Below, piece after piece: positions 12,335 to 21,734 of a DNA stretch of 64,000 bases. This DNA is from Raphanus sativus (lineage: Eukaryota > Streptophyta > Magnoliopsida > Brassicales > Brassicaceae). The stretch spans positions 8,246,001 to 8,310,000 of the forward strand of contig NC_079516.1 of the NCBI RefSeq assembly GCF_000801105.2, in the 5' to 3' direction. The notes below the pieces were generated by a model. The model was not told where the DNA came from. It worked only from the letters and a program-made list of their open reading frames with translations, and did not search any database. The position numbers and the translations under genes were made by a program. How positions within the stretch are numbered: position 1 is the stretch's first letter; each line of letters opens with the position of its first letter.

Positions 12335-13576
12335 ATGGACTCTAACCAGTCACCTCCGGCGAAAATCCTCCTCGGAAAATACGAACTCGGTCGCCGTCTC
12401 GGCAGCGGAAGCTTCGCCAAAGTCCATCTGGCTCGCTCCATCGCAACCAACGACCTCGTCGCCGTCAAAATCATCGACAAGAAGAAGACCATCGACTCCA
12501 ACATGGAGCCGAGGATAATCCGCGAGATCGACGCCATGCGCCGCCTCCGCGACCACCCCAACGTCCTCAAGATCCACGAAGTCATGGCCACCAGATCCAA
12601 GATCTACATCGTCATGGAGCTCGCCTCCGGCGGCGAGCTCTTCTCCAAACTCCTCCGCCGTGGCCGCCTCCCCGAATCCGCCGCGCGCCGCTACTTCCAG
12701 CAGCTCGCCTCCGCGCTCCGGTTCTCCCACCTCCACGGCGTCGCTCACCGCGACGTGAAGCCGCAGAACCTCCTCCTCGACAGGGAAGGGAACCTCAAGG
12801 TCTCCGACTTCGGCCTCTCCGCTCTCCCGGAGCATCTCCGGAACGGACTTCTCCACACGGCGTGCGGTACTCCGGCTTACACGGCGCCGGAGGTTATCTC
12901 GCGGCGAGGATACGACGGGGGGAAGGCCGACGCGTGGTCTTGCGGCGTGATACTGTTCGTTCTTCTCGTCGGAGAGGTTCCTTTCGACGATTCGAATATC
13001 GCTTCCATGTATCGGAAGATTCAGCGGAGGGATTACAAGTTCCCGAGCTGGATCTCGAAGCAGGCGAGATCGGTTATATATCAGATGCTTGATCCGAATC
13101 CTGTGACGAGGATGGGGATAGAGGCGGTTATGAAAACCGCCTGGTTCAAGAAATCGTTAACCGGTTCTGAATTGGATTTTAATAATATCCTCGAACCGGA
13201 ACCGGTTATGGAGAAATCGAGTTCGGTTACAGCTTTTGATCTGATCTCGCTTTCGTCGGGGTTGGATCTCTCCGGATTGTTTGAGAGTGAGAGGAAGAAA
13301 GAGAGGAGGTTCACGGCGAAGGTTTCCGTTGTGGAGGTGGAGGAGAAAGCGAAGGCGATTGGGGAGAGGTTAGGTTATGCAGTGAAGAAGACGAAGAAAG
13401 GAGTTGTGTTGGGAAGAGGGAGAACGGCGGTGGTTGTGGAGGCGGTGGAGTTAGCTGTGGGTGTTGTGGTGGTTGATGTGAGAGTTGTTGACGGAGAAGA
13501 AGATGATTCACGGTGGTCCGATTTGATAACGGAGCTTGGAGTTGTAGTTCTCTCGTGGCACAATGACGTCATGTAA
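12335..13576 (+). CDS. CIPK7: CBL-interacting protein kinase 7 (SnRK3-type)
   Basis: This is a Ser/Thr kinase of the CIPK/SnRK3 family, which is activated by calcium-bound CBL sensors to phosphorylate targets such as transporters. It encodes 413 residues in one exon, as is usual for the intronless CIPK clade. Visible motifs: glycine loop GSGSFAKV (23-30), ATP lysine in VAVK (K45), HRDVKPQN catalytic loop (138-145), DFG (158-160), and APE (184-186) closing the activation loop. The CBL-binding NAF-type motif is [18 protein letters not shown] (299-316), with Thr in place of the usual Asn. A PPI-like regulatory tail follows and ends in VLSWHNDVM. The sequence is closest, from memory, to Arabidopsis CIPK7 and less close to CIPK4. 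GC content is far higher than in the flanks. All key residues are present and the gene looks functional. Confidence 0.95.
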   Translation: MDSNQSPPAKILLGKYELGRRLGSGSFAKVHLARSIATNDLVAVKIIDKKKTIDSNMEPRIIREIDAMRRLRDHPNVLKIHEVMATRSKIYIVMELASGGELFSKLLRRGRLPESAARRYFQQLASALRFSHLHGVAHRDVKPQNLLLDREGNLKVSDFGLSALPEHLRNGLLHTACGTPAYTAPEVISRRGYDGGKADAWSCGVILFVLLVGEVPFDDSNIASMYRKIQRRDYKFPSWISKQARSVIYQMLDPNPVTRMGIEAVMKTAWFKKSLTGSELDFNNILEPEPVMEKSSSVTAFDLISLSSGLDLSGLFESERKKERRFTAKVSVVEVEEKAKAIGERLGYAVKKTKKGVVLGRGRTAVVVEAVELAVGVVVVDVRVVDGEEDDSRWSDLITELGVVVLSWHNDVM

Positions 13577-13779
13577 ATATTTTGTTGACGTGTGTAAAAC
13601 TTTAGTTGCTTTTTGTTCAATTTTGTGTAAGAATGACGTCATAAAGAATTTCAGAAACTGTTTCAGAATCTTGTCACTGTCGATCTTTCGTTGTACATGT
13701 TGATTATTCAGTTTGATGTGTATACGTAGCGTCTTGTTACACGATTCAAGAAGTGTATATAATTTCTACATAACTCCTA

Positions 13780-14165
13780 GCTTCTCGAAAGTTTCCTGCA
13801 TCCGCGAAAGCATTGATCAAGACATCCGGTTCGACTGACCACAAAAAAAAAACATCCGGTTCGATATTGAACTCAAGCATCTCTTTATACACTTCCCCTG
13901 CCATATTAAGCTGACCCAGTTTCACAACACTGTAAGGTATGCAGTCGTTTGTATATTATGTCTCTCTCATTTTCTCCAGGTAAAATATGGCCTTATGAGG
14001 CATGTCAGAGCTCGCAAGGTTATAGACGAGAGTGTTTTATATGTACATTTATCCAATGTGATGCTATAACTCATTATGCCCTCAAATAATTCACAAGCCT
14101 TTTCACAGCTCCTACCAATTGCATACGCTTTGAGCCTTTGATCATCACCTTGTACTTGATAATTA
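13780..14165 (-). pseudogene. PPR protein gene remnant
   Basis: Read on the minus strand, stretches such as EKACELFEGIMSYSITLDK, MPHKAIFYLEKM, YSVVKLGQLNMAGEVYKEM and EPDVLINAFADAGNFREA appear in different frames. These are the helix-turn-helix phrases of pentatricopeptide repeats, RNA-binding proteins of plastids and mitochondria. Frameshifts and stops separate them, and only about 380 bp remains of a gene family that normally spans more than 1.5 kb. Arabidopsis has a PPR gene (AT3G23020, from memory) between CIPK7 and IAA2, so this is probably the decayed orthologue. A micro-insertion (13835-13851) interrupts it. Confidence 0.75.
13822..13864. repeat. 17-bp A-rich micro-insertion with 13-bp target duplication
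   Basis: ACATCCGGTTCGA occurs perfectly at 13822-13834 and 13852-13864 around the 17-base insert CTGACCACAAAAAAAAA. It lies inside the PPR remnant. The uninterrupted reading (EPDVLINAF) on one side shows that the duplicated 13 bases were originally single. Confidence 0.8.
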
Positions 14166-14264
14166 TTCTCTTAATCACTTCTTGGCAGCAATAAATACTC
14201 TATCGGCAGGTTTCTCTGGATAAGAACCGGACTCGGATCATTGGCTGAAAAAGTGAAAATGAGT

Positions 14265-14590
14265 CTACAAAAGAAAAGGATGCAACATAATAAGGCAAAA
14301 TTGGTTACAAAAGACTTCTCTAGAGAAAGAAGGCATTGATTATGCTCTGTTGAACATGCTTCAGTATAGGGTTTTTGGAGATAGTTGCACATGAGAAGAT
14401 GGAGCTGGAATAGATGTGAAAATGGTGTTTCTTCAAGGTGATCTAAGATGAAATAATCTACATGAAACAGCCCAAAGGGCCTACGGTTAAAGGAAGAGAA
14501 GACTGGTTTTGTTTACTCAATAAGTCTTTCTATACCATGAAGTAAAGTCCAAGATTGTGGAATAAAAAATTTGGTTACATATAAATATAA
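14265..14590 (+). pseudogene. Copia reverse transcriptase fragment
   Basis: Pieces of Ty1/copia reverse transcriptase are readable in shifting frames: KLVTKDFSRE, GIDYA, IVAHEKMELE, DVKMVFLQGDL, IYMKQPKGPTVKGREDWF, LLNKSFYTMK and SPRLWNKKFG. They lie in the order found in intact elements (fingers, then the DVK..FL.GDL motif, then the Y..K..PR.W motif). Several stops and frameshifts break the frame and no LTR is nearby, so this is an old internal fragment. Confidence 0.8.
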
Positions 14591-14649
14591 TAACATGAAA
14601 TAAGTACAACTTACATACATATAAATATAATAATTATATACAATTTGTA

Positions 14650-15600
14650 TGGATAGTTTTGTGGATGACACCATGTTCTTTGTGAAAGCATCCAAGGAAA
14701 GCAGTGAAGCACTTAAGTATCTTCTCACTCTTTATGAAGATGCATCCGGACAATCAACCAATGCAGCAAAATCCTCCAAAGCTTCAATGATGCTTACCTA
14801 GCAAAGCTTAGTTGGAGAATCTTGCAGGAACCAGAGAGCCTAATAGGCGGATCCTCCTTGGAAAATATTTCCCAACCGAAGGATTTATGATTTGCAGCGT
14901 TAAGTCTACAAGCTCACATGGCTGGCGTGGGTGCTCATCGGTCGGGACCTATTATCTCACCATATGGGATGGGTGGTTGGAAATGGTTAAAGTAAAAATG
15001 TTTGGGAAGATCCCTGGTTAAGTAACTCAGAGCAAACAAGACCAATGGGACCAGTGCTGCTGGATCACATCAACACAACCGTGGCTGATCTCATTGATCC
15101 CGAAACAAAGGAGTGGGATGTGGAGAAAATTCAGAGAATCCTCCCTTTTAATGAGACCACCATTTGCATAATCAAGACAAGCCGTTTGGGAGTCCCGGAT
15201 AGACACATATGGCTGCTGAATAGGTCTGGAGAGTACTCTGTCAAGACAGGGTATAAGGCGGCAAGGCTACTTATACCAAGAGAACCTGTTCAGCTAAACC
15301 TATTGACCCCAACAAACTGGAGGAAGTGTGTCTGGAAACTCAACACGACACCTAAGATCAAGCTGTTTATGCGGAGGATTTTCATAGCATTACCGGTGGG
15401 CGAACAACTAATCATCAGGAACATCAACACAGATGGGAAATGCAAAATTTGTGGTATGCATGAATCTATACTTCATCTGTTCTTTGACTGTAGCTTTACG
15501 AAAAAAGTCTGGACAGCAACACCGTTGCTACCTTTCTTTGAGAATAGAGGAACTATGACTTAGAAACTATCTGGAGTAATCTGTGTTCTACAGTTGTGTT
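14650..15600 (+). pseudogene. LINE (non-LTR retrotransposon) reverse transcriptase 3' portion
   Basis: The left part reads VDDTMFFVKASKESSEALKY, matching the catalytic ADDTMFF region of plant LINE reverse transcriptase (first residue changed). LGKYFPTEGFMICS and SHGWRG follow, typical of the post-RT region. An open frame at 15045-15563 (172 codons) carries the zf-RVT domain: DRHIWLLNRSGEYSVKTGY, WRKCVWKLNTTPKIKLFMRR and CKICGMHESILHLFFDCSF (C-x2-C, H, C pattern). The 5' two-thirds of an element is missing and the parts are in different frames, so it is inactive. Confidence 0.85.
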
Positions 15601-15949
15601 TCAAAAATAAAATAAAACTCAAGCTGACATCTATGGAGAAATTGTTCAACAAGCACAATAATGCATTCAATATAGCTAAAGAAATGTCTGCCTCGAAAGC
15701 TAAGAAAATAATATAAACACATATGAAAGAAAACAGAACACTTACACAACTTACGATTGAAACATTATGGATGCTAATTGGTGAAATTAAACCACAGGAA
15801 TCATAGGATACACTTGGGAATTGCTATCTAAAAATGCTGCAGCAAAAAGGCATAAAGAGCAGCAAAAAACTTGGCTACAGAGGTGATCATGCACCACCTT
15901 GATGAGCTTTGGAATTGTAAAAAAAACCTCAACCACAAAATGGCGAGGA
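15601..15949. other. Unassigned spacer, possibly LINE tail
   Basis: No gene is seen. Composition is continuous with the LINE fragment to the left, so it may be its decayed 3' end, but I recognise no protein motif or poly(A) end. Confidence 0.35.
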
Positions 15950-16112
15950 AACTTTCAACATATTTTAAACATGTTCTTCTCTCTAACGCCTTGAGAAGTT
16001 CTGGAAATTTTTTTTTAATGTTTTTCTAAGGTATGAGCTCCGTCCATACTCACTTTCACATAGCTCTCATACTATTGTTGTTGTTGTTACGGTAAGATCT
16101 CACCGATGTTTG
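15950..16112 (-). pseudogene. Truncated Aux/IAA gene fragment (IAA2 duplicate)
   Basis: This piece matches the start of IAA2 exon 2 on the same strand. GAGCTCCGTCCATACTCACT and TACGGTAAGATCTCACCG at 16036-16103 correspond to positions near 17550-17613 in IAA2. Read on the minus strand it gives VRSYR, an Asn run, VSMDGA, then PELLKALE and NMFK. A stop after the Asn run, and a small insertion before the Met of NMFK, destroy the frame. There is no domain I, intact degron or C-terminal half. It lies about 1.2 kb beyond the 3' end of IAA2, pointing to an old tandem duplication. Confidence 0.8.
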
Positions 16113-17282
16113 AAATACGAAAAAACAAGTTAGAAAATGTAATATAAGACGATAAAATGTTTAAAAATCGTCAAGTATATAGACAAAAAAGTTTGAACAC
16201 CCCGTGAGCTGATTTAGTAAATAAATAGAATAATTATATGTATAATTATATATATCGGATTATCTTGGAACACATATCTATCTTTTAAAATATAATTTGT
16301 TCGGTTCTAATTCCTATTTGAAAACGCGACCGCCTAAATGTTGTTCCAGACTTGACCGCAGTGTGATGACCAAATCGGTAAAGCCAAGCGTTAATCCATG
16401 TAAGGCCGCGTTGAGCGAGTAAAGTTTTTTTATCCGTGTAAAAATGAAACAAGATTGATTATTTTTATTTATTACTGGCATATTTTGTGTAATTACTCAT
16501 TACAAAATAATAAAAATTAGCTATTAAATCCAAACCATTGTCCAACCCCAAAACAAACACATACATACTGCATTTGGGAATTTTTTCATATCAGGTGAAC
16601 CCTAATTTAATTGTTAGACAAATCGAAAGGAAACTGTCTAAAGTTGTCTATAAAAAGTTATATAACTACGTTTAAGAAGTTGTGTCATCATATTAATAAT
16701 TAATTAAATATATTATTAATATATTAAATTTTATTTAAAATTAATTTTCACATATTCCCCGAGTATTTTCCGATTTTTTGGTAACTCGTTAGACGTATTT
16801 TTACTGTCCGATTAGCGCCTAGCGCGATTCTGAACAGAGATTCTCTCTAAAATTGAATGTAAGTTTTTTATTAGAGTTACAAATATCCGAAATTTTTGAT
16901 CGAATATTTCCGATCAGTTATTTTTCCCTCTCCTAAAGACTATTAGGAGTTTCTTTTATTGTAAATGATTGTAGATATTACTAAGAAATTAAAGACTCTT
17001 TTCATCAAAAGCATTACTACATACGCATCTATATTGTGTATATGTGTCCGTGTTGTACATAAAATTTCATCTATCTTTACATCAAACTCCAAATCTAAAA
17101 ACAAGGATCAAACAAAACTAAAAGATAACCCCTTGAAGATGGATCTATCTCATCGAACAAAACCCTGACATGTTCTGTTTTTGGTGTAGTCAACTACTCA
17201 AACTCCGATCAGAATCAAATCAAATCAAAAAGGGTTTCATCCATAAAAAGCTTTCATCGAAATATCTTCTTCTTTATCATCA
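16113..17282. other. Spacer downstream of IAA2
   Basis: AT-rich spacer containing the 3' flank of the minus-strand IAA2 gene. Open frames at 16965-17168 and 17170-17511 are not genes: the second is the antisense of IAA2 exon 2. No poly(A) signal was assigned with confidence. Confidence 0.5.
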
Positions 17283-17884
17283 TCATAATAAGGCCGAGTC
17301 CAAAGCAAGAGCATCAGATCCTTTCATGATCCGGAGTCTCTTACAAGAGGAAGAGAACATATCCCATGGAACATCACCAACCAACATCCAGTCTCCATCT
17401 TTATCCTCGTACGTTGGTACAACTCCAGATCCTTTGTATCCTTCTCTTTCGCAGTATTCACCTATCGTGAATTTGAACATGTTCTCCAAACCCTTTAGAA
17501 GCTCAGCATAGTTTTTGTATGTTTTGAGATCTATTTTCCTAAGATAAGGAGCTCCATCCATACTCACTTTCACATAGCTAACACTGTTGTTGTTCTTACG
17601 GTAAGATCTCACCGGAGGCCAACCAACGATTTGAGTTCTGTAAATTAGCAAAGAATCATCATTAGTACAACAATTCATAGATAACTTGAAAGAATAGATT
17701 GAAACTAAATCTTTACTTACTTCGTAGGAGGTGTAGATGCTTCCTCGTTATCGCTTTGTAGTTGACGTTTGATGCTTCTAACGCAAGAAACCTCTTGTTC
17801 TTCCTTATCTTGCTCCGTTCCGGGTAATCCAAGACGAAGCTCTGTGTCCTTAAGGTTAAGCTCATTGACTTTCTCGTAAGCCAT
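17283..17884 (-). CDS. IAA2: Aux/IAA auxin-response repressor IAA2
   Basis: This is a nuclear repressor that binds ARF transcription factors and is degraded after auxin-dependent capture by TIR1/AFB. There are two exons: 17884-17721 and 17637-17283. The 83-bp intron has a GTAAGT donor and a TTTACAG acceptor, and the splice falls within the Lys55 codon. The product is 172 residues. Domain I has the EAR-type LRLGL (16-20). A short KR pair (39-40) may be nuclear-localising. The degron is QIVGWPPVR (57-65). The C-terminal PB1 fold shows [16 protein letters not shown] and [17 protein letters not shown]. The start ATG at 17884 opens [16 protein letters not shown], as in Arabidopsis IAA2 (174 aa). 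The open frame continues upstream, but that part is non-conserved leader. It looks functional. Confidence 0.95.
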
Positions 17885-18004
17885 TTTTTCAAGATCAAGA
17901 AGCCTCTCTCTATATGTCCTTGTGTGATTTCCAAAGCAGAATCCTTGTTCTTCTTCTTGTTCTTGTTGGTGCGTTTGGTTGATGATGGGTTTTAGAGAAA
18001 GAGA

Positions 18005-18070
18005 AATATATACAGGAGGGAGAAGATGCATAGAAGTTAGGGTTAAAGGAAGAGAGAGAGATGTTGTCGG
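18005..18070 (-). promoter_or_regulatory. Proximal IAA2 promoter: TATA box and TGTCGG auxin element
   Basis: On the minus strand a TATATATTT box lies at 18004-18012, about 120 bases before the ATG. Fifty-odd bases further upstream is TGTCGG as read on the plus strand (18065-18070), a sequence known to bind ARF DNA-binding domains with high affinity. Aux/IAA genes are typical primary auxin-response genes, so an ARF site here would fit feedback control. The TATA choice is an inference. Confidence 0.45.
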
Positions 18071-18344
18071 AAGCATGAAAGGCAAGAAAGAGGCAAGGGG
18101 ACAAAGGTGGGACACAAACGCTATGGCCGCCCAAGTGGACTCGACTCTTTCTTTATTACACGCTCCTTATTTGCCTCCGCCAACTTTGCTTACGCTACCT
18201 CTTAGCCGTCGATGTCTTCACACTTCCTTTTCAAAGGATATACTATACTATTATAAGGGACCAAAGGAAGGAGATAAAAAATTGATGAATGAGCATTGGA
18301 AGTCTATTGGCCGACCCGGAAATAAAGCAAACAGAAAAGAGTAT

Positions 18345-18680
18345 TATGATATTACTTTATAAGTGTTTGCATCTTTTAAAGTTTAAATAGCCCTTTTATT
18401 AATATATTGGCAAAGAAATACGAATATTGGTTGATATATAATCAGTAGTCTGCTTTGTATTAGTTAGTGTTATGATATTACTTTATAAGTGTTTGCATCT
18501 TTTAAAGTTTAAATAGCCCTTTTATTTAATCAGTAGTCTGCTTTGTATTAGTTACTAGTATGATATTACTTTATAAGTGTTTGCATCTTTTAAAGTTTAA
18601 ATAGGCCTTCTATTAATATATTGGCAAAGAAATACGAATGTTGATATATAATCAGTAGTCTGCTTTGTATTAGTTAGTGT
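18345..18680. repeat. Three-unit tandem repeat upstream of IAA2
   Basis: Units start at 18345, 18471 and 18559 with TATGATATTACTTTATAAGT and end in AATCAGTAGTCTGCTTTGTA. Units 1 and 3 are about 122-126 bp. Unit 2 is 88 bp, lacking the middle part (TTGGCAAAGAAATACGAAT). Identity between units is very high, so the array is young. It lies roughly 460-800 bases upstream of the IAA2 start codon. Confidence 0.9.
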
Positions 18681-19130
18681 TGTTCTGATATATTTAAGGT
18701 ATAGTTGTTCCTAAAATAATGTTTGCCTAGAAGTGTAATAAAAAATTGTTTGAAATTTTCTTTTGTTGTAATTTCCCCATAATCAGTTAAACAAATAAAA
18801 CTGTACCATAGAATACAATTTAAGGTTGTTTCGAAAAGGGTATAATAGAATATTTATAACTTTTTAATTCATGTGGAAAATGTAACATTGACACTTCTAC
18901 TAAAACAAAAGAAAAGAAAAAAATGCCGTTGAATCATAATTCCAGGATGGGATTCCAAGTCCTCTTCTAGATCATCAACTTTTTGAAGTTGCCTACAAGT
19001 GCATTTGTTGCCGATCTCCATCGTTCACATTTATCAATTGCGCGTATTTATATGTTTTACCTTTTATATATAAAAACAGTCACTTTATTTATGACTATAT
19101 CTAAGATTGTATCGATATTATTTATTAATA
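18681..19130. other. Intergenic, nothing recognised
   Basis: AT-rich DNA between the IAA2-upstream tandem repeat and a decayed Stowaway element, with no supported gene. Confidence 0.45.
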
Positions 19131-19364
19131 CTCCTCTGTTTCATATAAGTGTCATTGCAGAGAAATTTTTTTGTTACAAAATAAGTGTCGTTTTAATATT
19201 TTAATACAGAATTTATTAATTTTATTTCCCAATTTATTATTCTATTAGTTGAAATATGAGTAGATATATTGATAATGATGTTTTTATATAGAAAAAGCAA
19301 ATTTATATGATTTCTTAATCTATATGCACAATGCTAAAATGACATTTATTATGAAACATAAATA
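19131..19364. mobile_element. Stowaway-like MITE (decayed)
   Basis: The left end CTCCTCTGTTTCATATAAGT follows TA. The right end TGACATTTATTATGAAACAT is its approximate complement. The interior resembles the MITE in IAA7 intron 2 (shared CAAAATAAGTGTC and TTTATTAA blocks). The termini have mutated, so the right boundary is approximate. Confidence 0.65.
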
Positions 19365-19874
19365 ATATTTTTTGGGTGTTTAGTTTTAGTATCATGGGAA
19401 AATTGCCATGATTTGCACCGCCTTTTGTATAGTGAGTTGGAAAATGTTAATAATTTAGATTAATGGAGAATTAGGAGAGAGATTCATGTGGATAAGGGAA
19501 ATGTGTTGGTAATTGATAGAGCCATAGAGGAATGGTAAAGCCATGTGCTTTCTTTTACATTTTTCTATTTTATTAATAAATGATTTTCCTTAAAACTGGG
19601 TTATGGGAAGAGGCTCCACCTTCTATATATACATTGAATTTTTTTTTGCTCCATATTCTGACAAACCAAAACGGTAGCTCTAAATCTATGTAAACGATAT
19701 AGGATATATATGATCTAATGCTGCGTGCAAGCATGTTTGTCTTTGTATTTTATGTTCGTGGTACATGGATGATCATTATTTGACCAAACTTATCTTTCAA
19801 AATACATATGTTTTCCAAATATGTTGCAAAAACATGACATTTTTCCGATGTCGAAACCATCTTCACTAACTGTA
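19365..19874. other. Intergenic, no gene seen
   Basis: Mostly AT-rich. A TATA-like stretch near 19623 (TCTATATATACATTG) has no gene downstream that I can recognise. Confidence 0.4.
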
Positions 19875-20118
19875 TTAATGTAAAGGAGTAAGAGATGGAC
19901 GCGCAATCGTTGCTCCTATTAACCTACTGAAATCCTCCAATGTAGTATACCATCTTTGTCCCAAAAGTTTTCCACTTTCCTTTGATGAACCATTCGTGAT
20001 ACACCACCGATCCTGCCTTGCCACCGAACCTGCCTTTGAGAGGCAAAGATGATGGGATCTCCGGCCGATGAGGTTGATTAGTTCTATGTGTATCTTGCAC
20101 CTGTGATTCATTCCACAA
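19875..20118 (-). pseudogene. RNase H-like fragment of LINE type
   Basis: On the minus strand the two overlapping frames read HEWFIKGKWKTFGT / TNGSSKESGKLLGQRWYTTL, then EDFSRLIGATIARPSLTPLH. This resembles the plant RNase H-like domain (DGSWKES...GQGWY...L.G.....R..LSPLH) found at the C-terminus of LINE-type open frames and in derived single-domain genes. The catalytic Asp of the first strand appears as Asn and the frame shifts, so it is a dead fragment about 240 bp long. Confidence 0.65.
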
Positions 20119-20733
20119 TGTTGTCTTTGTTACTGCAAAAAGTATGAACCAAAGTGGTTATTTTAATTTTCTCCATACTTTACGCGTAACTATGTTCATT
20201 TAGCTTCTAATCCGCATGCTTTTGATGTATAGGCTTCATTCAATGAATTTACTAACTTTAAGTATATTATTTTCCTACTTTTGAGATAAAGATTCCTTCT
20301 ATGTTCTTGCCTCCTCCAGTATCCCAAAGTTTAGATAAATTAAATACGTAGATGCAAGATACGTAGTCTCTCTAACCGTCTTCTTATGTATATTTTAGAG
20401 GTTATGATTGTCAGAGTTTCATGTATTATTTCGGTTATACACTCATGCAATGTATTTGCTCACTCATACCGTACGAGTGGATACTCCTTTTTTAGGTAAA
20501 TTGCAAGAGAGTATTGTTTAGTTAACCACATATTTTTAAAATCGCTTCATAGTGGGAACTGATACTTGTTTAGTGTTGTTGTACCGAAACTTTGATAAAA
20601 CTTCTAAAAATAGGATGCGCTATAGAATTCAAGTCTCACGTAATCAAAGTCTCACAGATATAAGAATAAGAACTCAATAATAAAAATAACTCTCATATTA
20701 ATCTCTTAACGAAAACCCACTCAAAAACATTAA
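20119..20733. other. Intergenic, no gene seen
   Basis: AT-rich spacer with no supported feature. Confidence 0.45.
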
Positions 20734-21098
20734 AGAGATGTATTCAACTGAGAGTTTTAGGTGATTTGTATTAAAATAATAAATCCATTGTTATTCATAT
20801 ATAAATTTAAAAACTCATTTAAAATCCACTGAAATTGAACTTGACAGTTAGTAAAGTATTCTAAAATCTATTGTTATTAAAAAATATTTTAAATTGTGGA
20901 GTTTTAAAGTTTTCAGGTGATTTTAAGGTGTTTGGGTGGAGTTTCTTAGTTAAAAGAATTTAAACTCAAATCTCATGGTTTTAGGTAATATTCTAGAATA
21001 GTTTAACAAAAATCACGTAAATCTCTGTAACTTATTGAAATCATCTAAAACCCCACCAAAAATCAAATCACATCAAATGTTAAATTGAATACATCTCC
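20734..21098. mobile_element. Tourist/Harbinger-like MITE with TAA target duplication
   Basis: Termini are inverted: AGAGATGTATTCAACT on the left and TTGAATACATCTCC on the right. TAA flanks both ends (20731-20733 and 21099-21101). The interior is partly self-complementary, with GGTGATTT and AAATCAC blocks. It is 365 bp with no coding capacity. This GAGATGTATTCAA family is common in Brassica intergenic DNA. Confidence 0.8.
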
Positions 21099-21682
21099 TA
21101 AGTTCTCAATCACTCACACAATTCATAATCTCTCGCAAACTCATAAGTTATACAACATCCTTGCATCTTCTTATATGGAGATTAGATAACTCCTAATGTC
21201 TATTTACTTAACATATTCTTTGATTTTTTCCTAATCCTTCTACCAAACTATATTTCGGTAAAATAAACTCTTTAACTTATATCTCAAGTTTCCTGTTCTT
21301 TCAAGTTTAGTGGACATAGACTTTCGAAATCCCAACATGCGCTTCCGGTAGCTTAATTAGGAGTAGTCGCTAAAAATATCTACTAGATCTCTGCGATGCT
21401 TATATGAATGTTTGCTAAAGCTAGTTAACCGATTTGAGAAAACACGAGAGTAATAACTGACTGGTAAGTATTTATGGAGTTAAAACAAGTATATATTGAA
21501 CATTAAGAAAAAAAAACAGATTGTTTTGGATTTTTTGTTTTGTTATTATGATCAAGTTAGTTAAGAGTTCATGACATGGATCAACATGAAATGATGTTTA
21601 TTTTTTGTTTTCTATTTGAGAGTTACTTTCTTAATCACTCGGACTATAGCTTTTGTTAAGAAATAGCACAATATATATATAT

Positions 21683-21734
<52 letters not shown>

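Noticed and set aside
12350..12856. 168-codon open frame antisense to CIPK7
   Set aside because: It is the shadow of a GC-rich kinase coding sequence; the Glu/Val/Gly-rich translation has no domain.
17717..18115. Upstream start for IAA2 giving an N-terminal extension
   Set aside because: The extension is low-complexity and absent from the family; [12 protein letters not shown] at 17884 is the conserved start.
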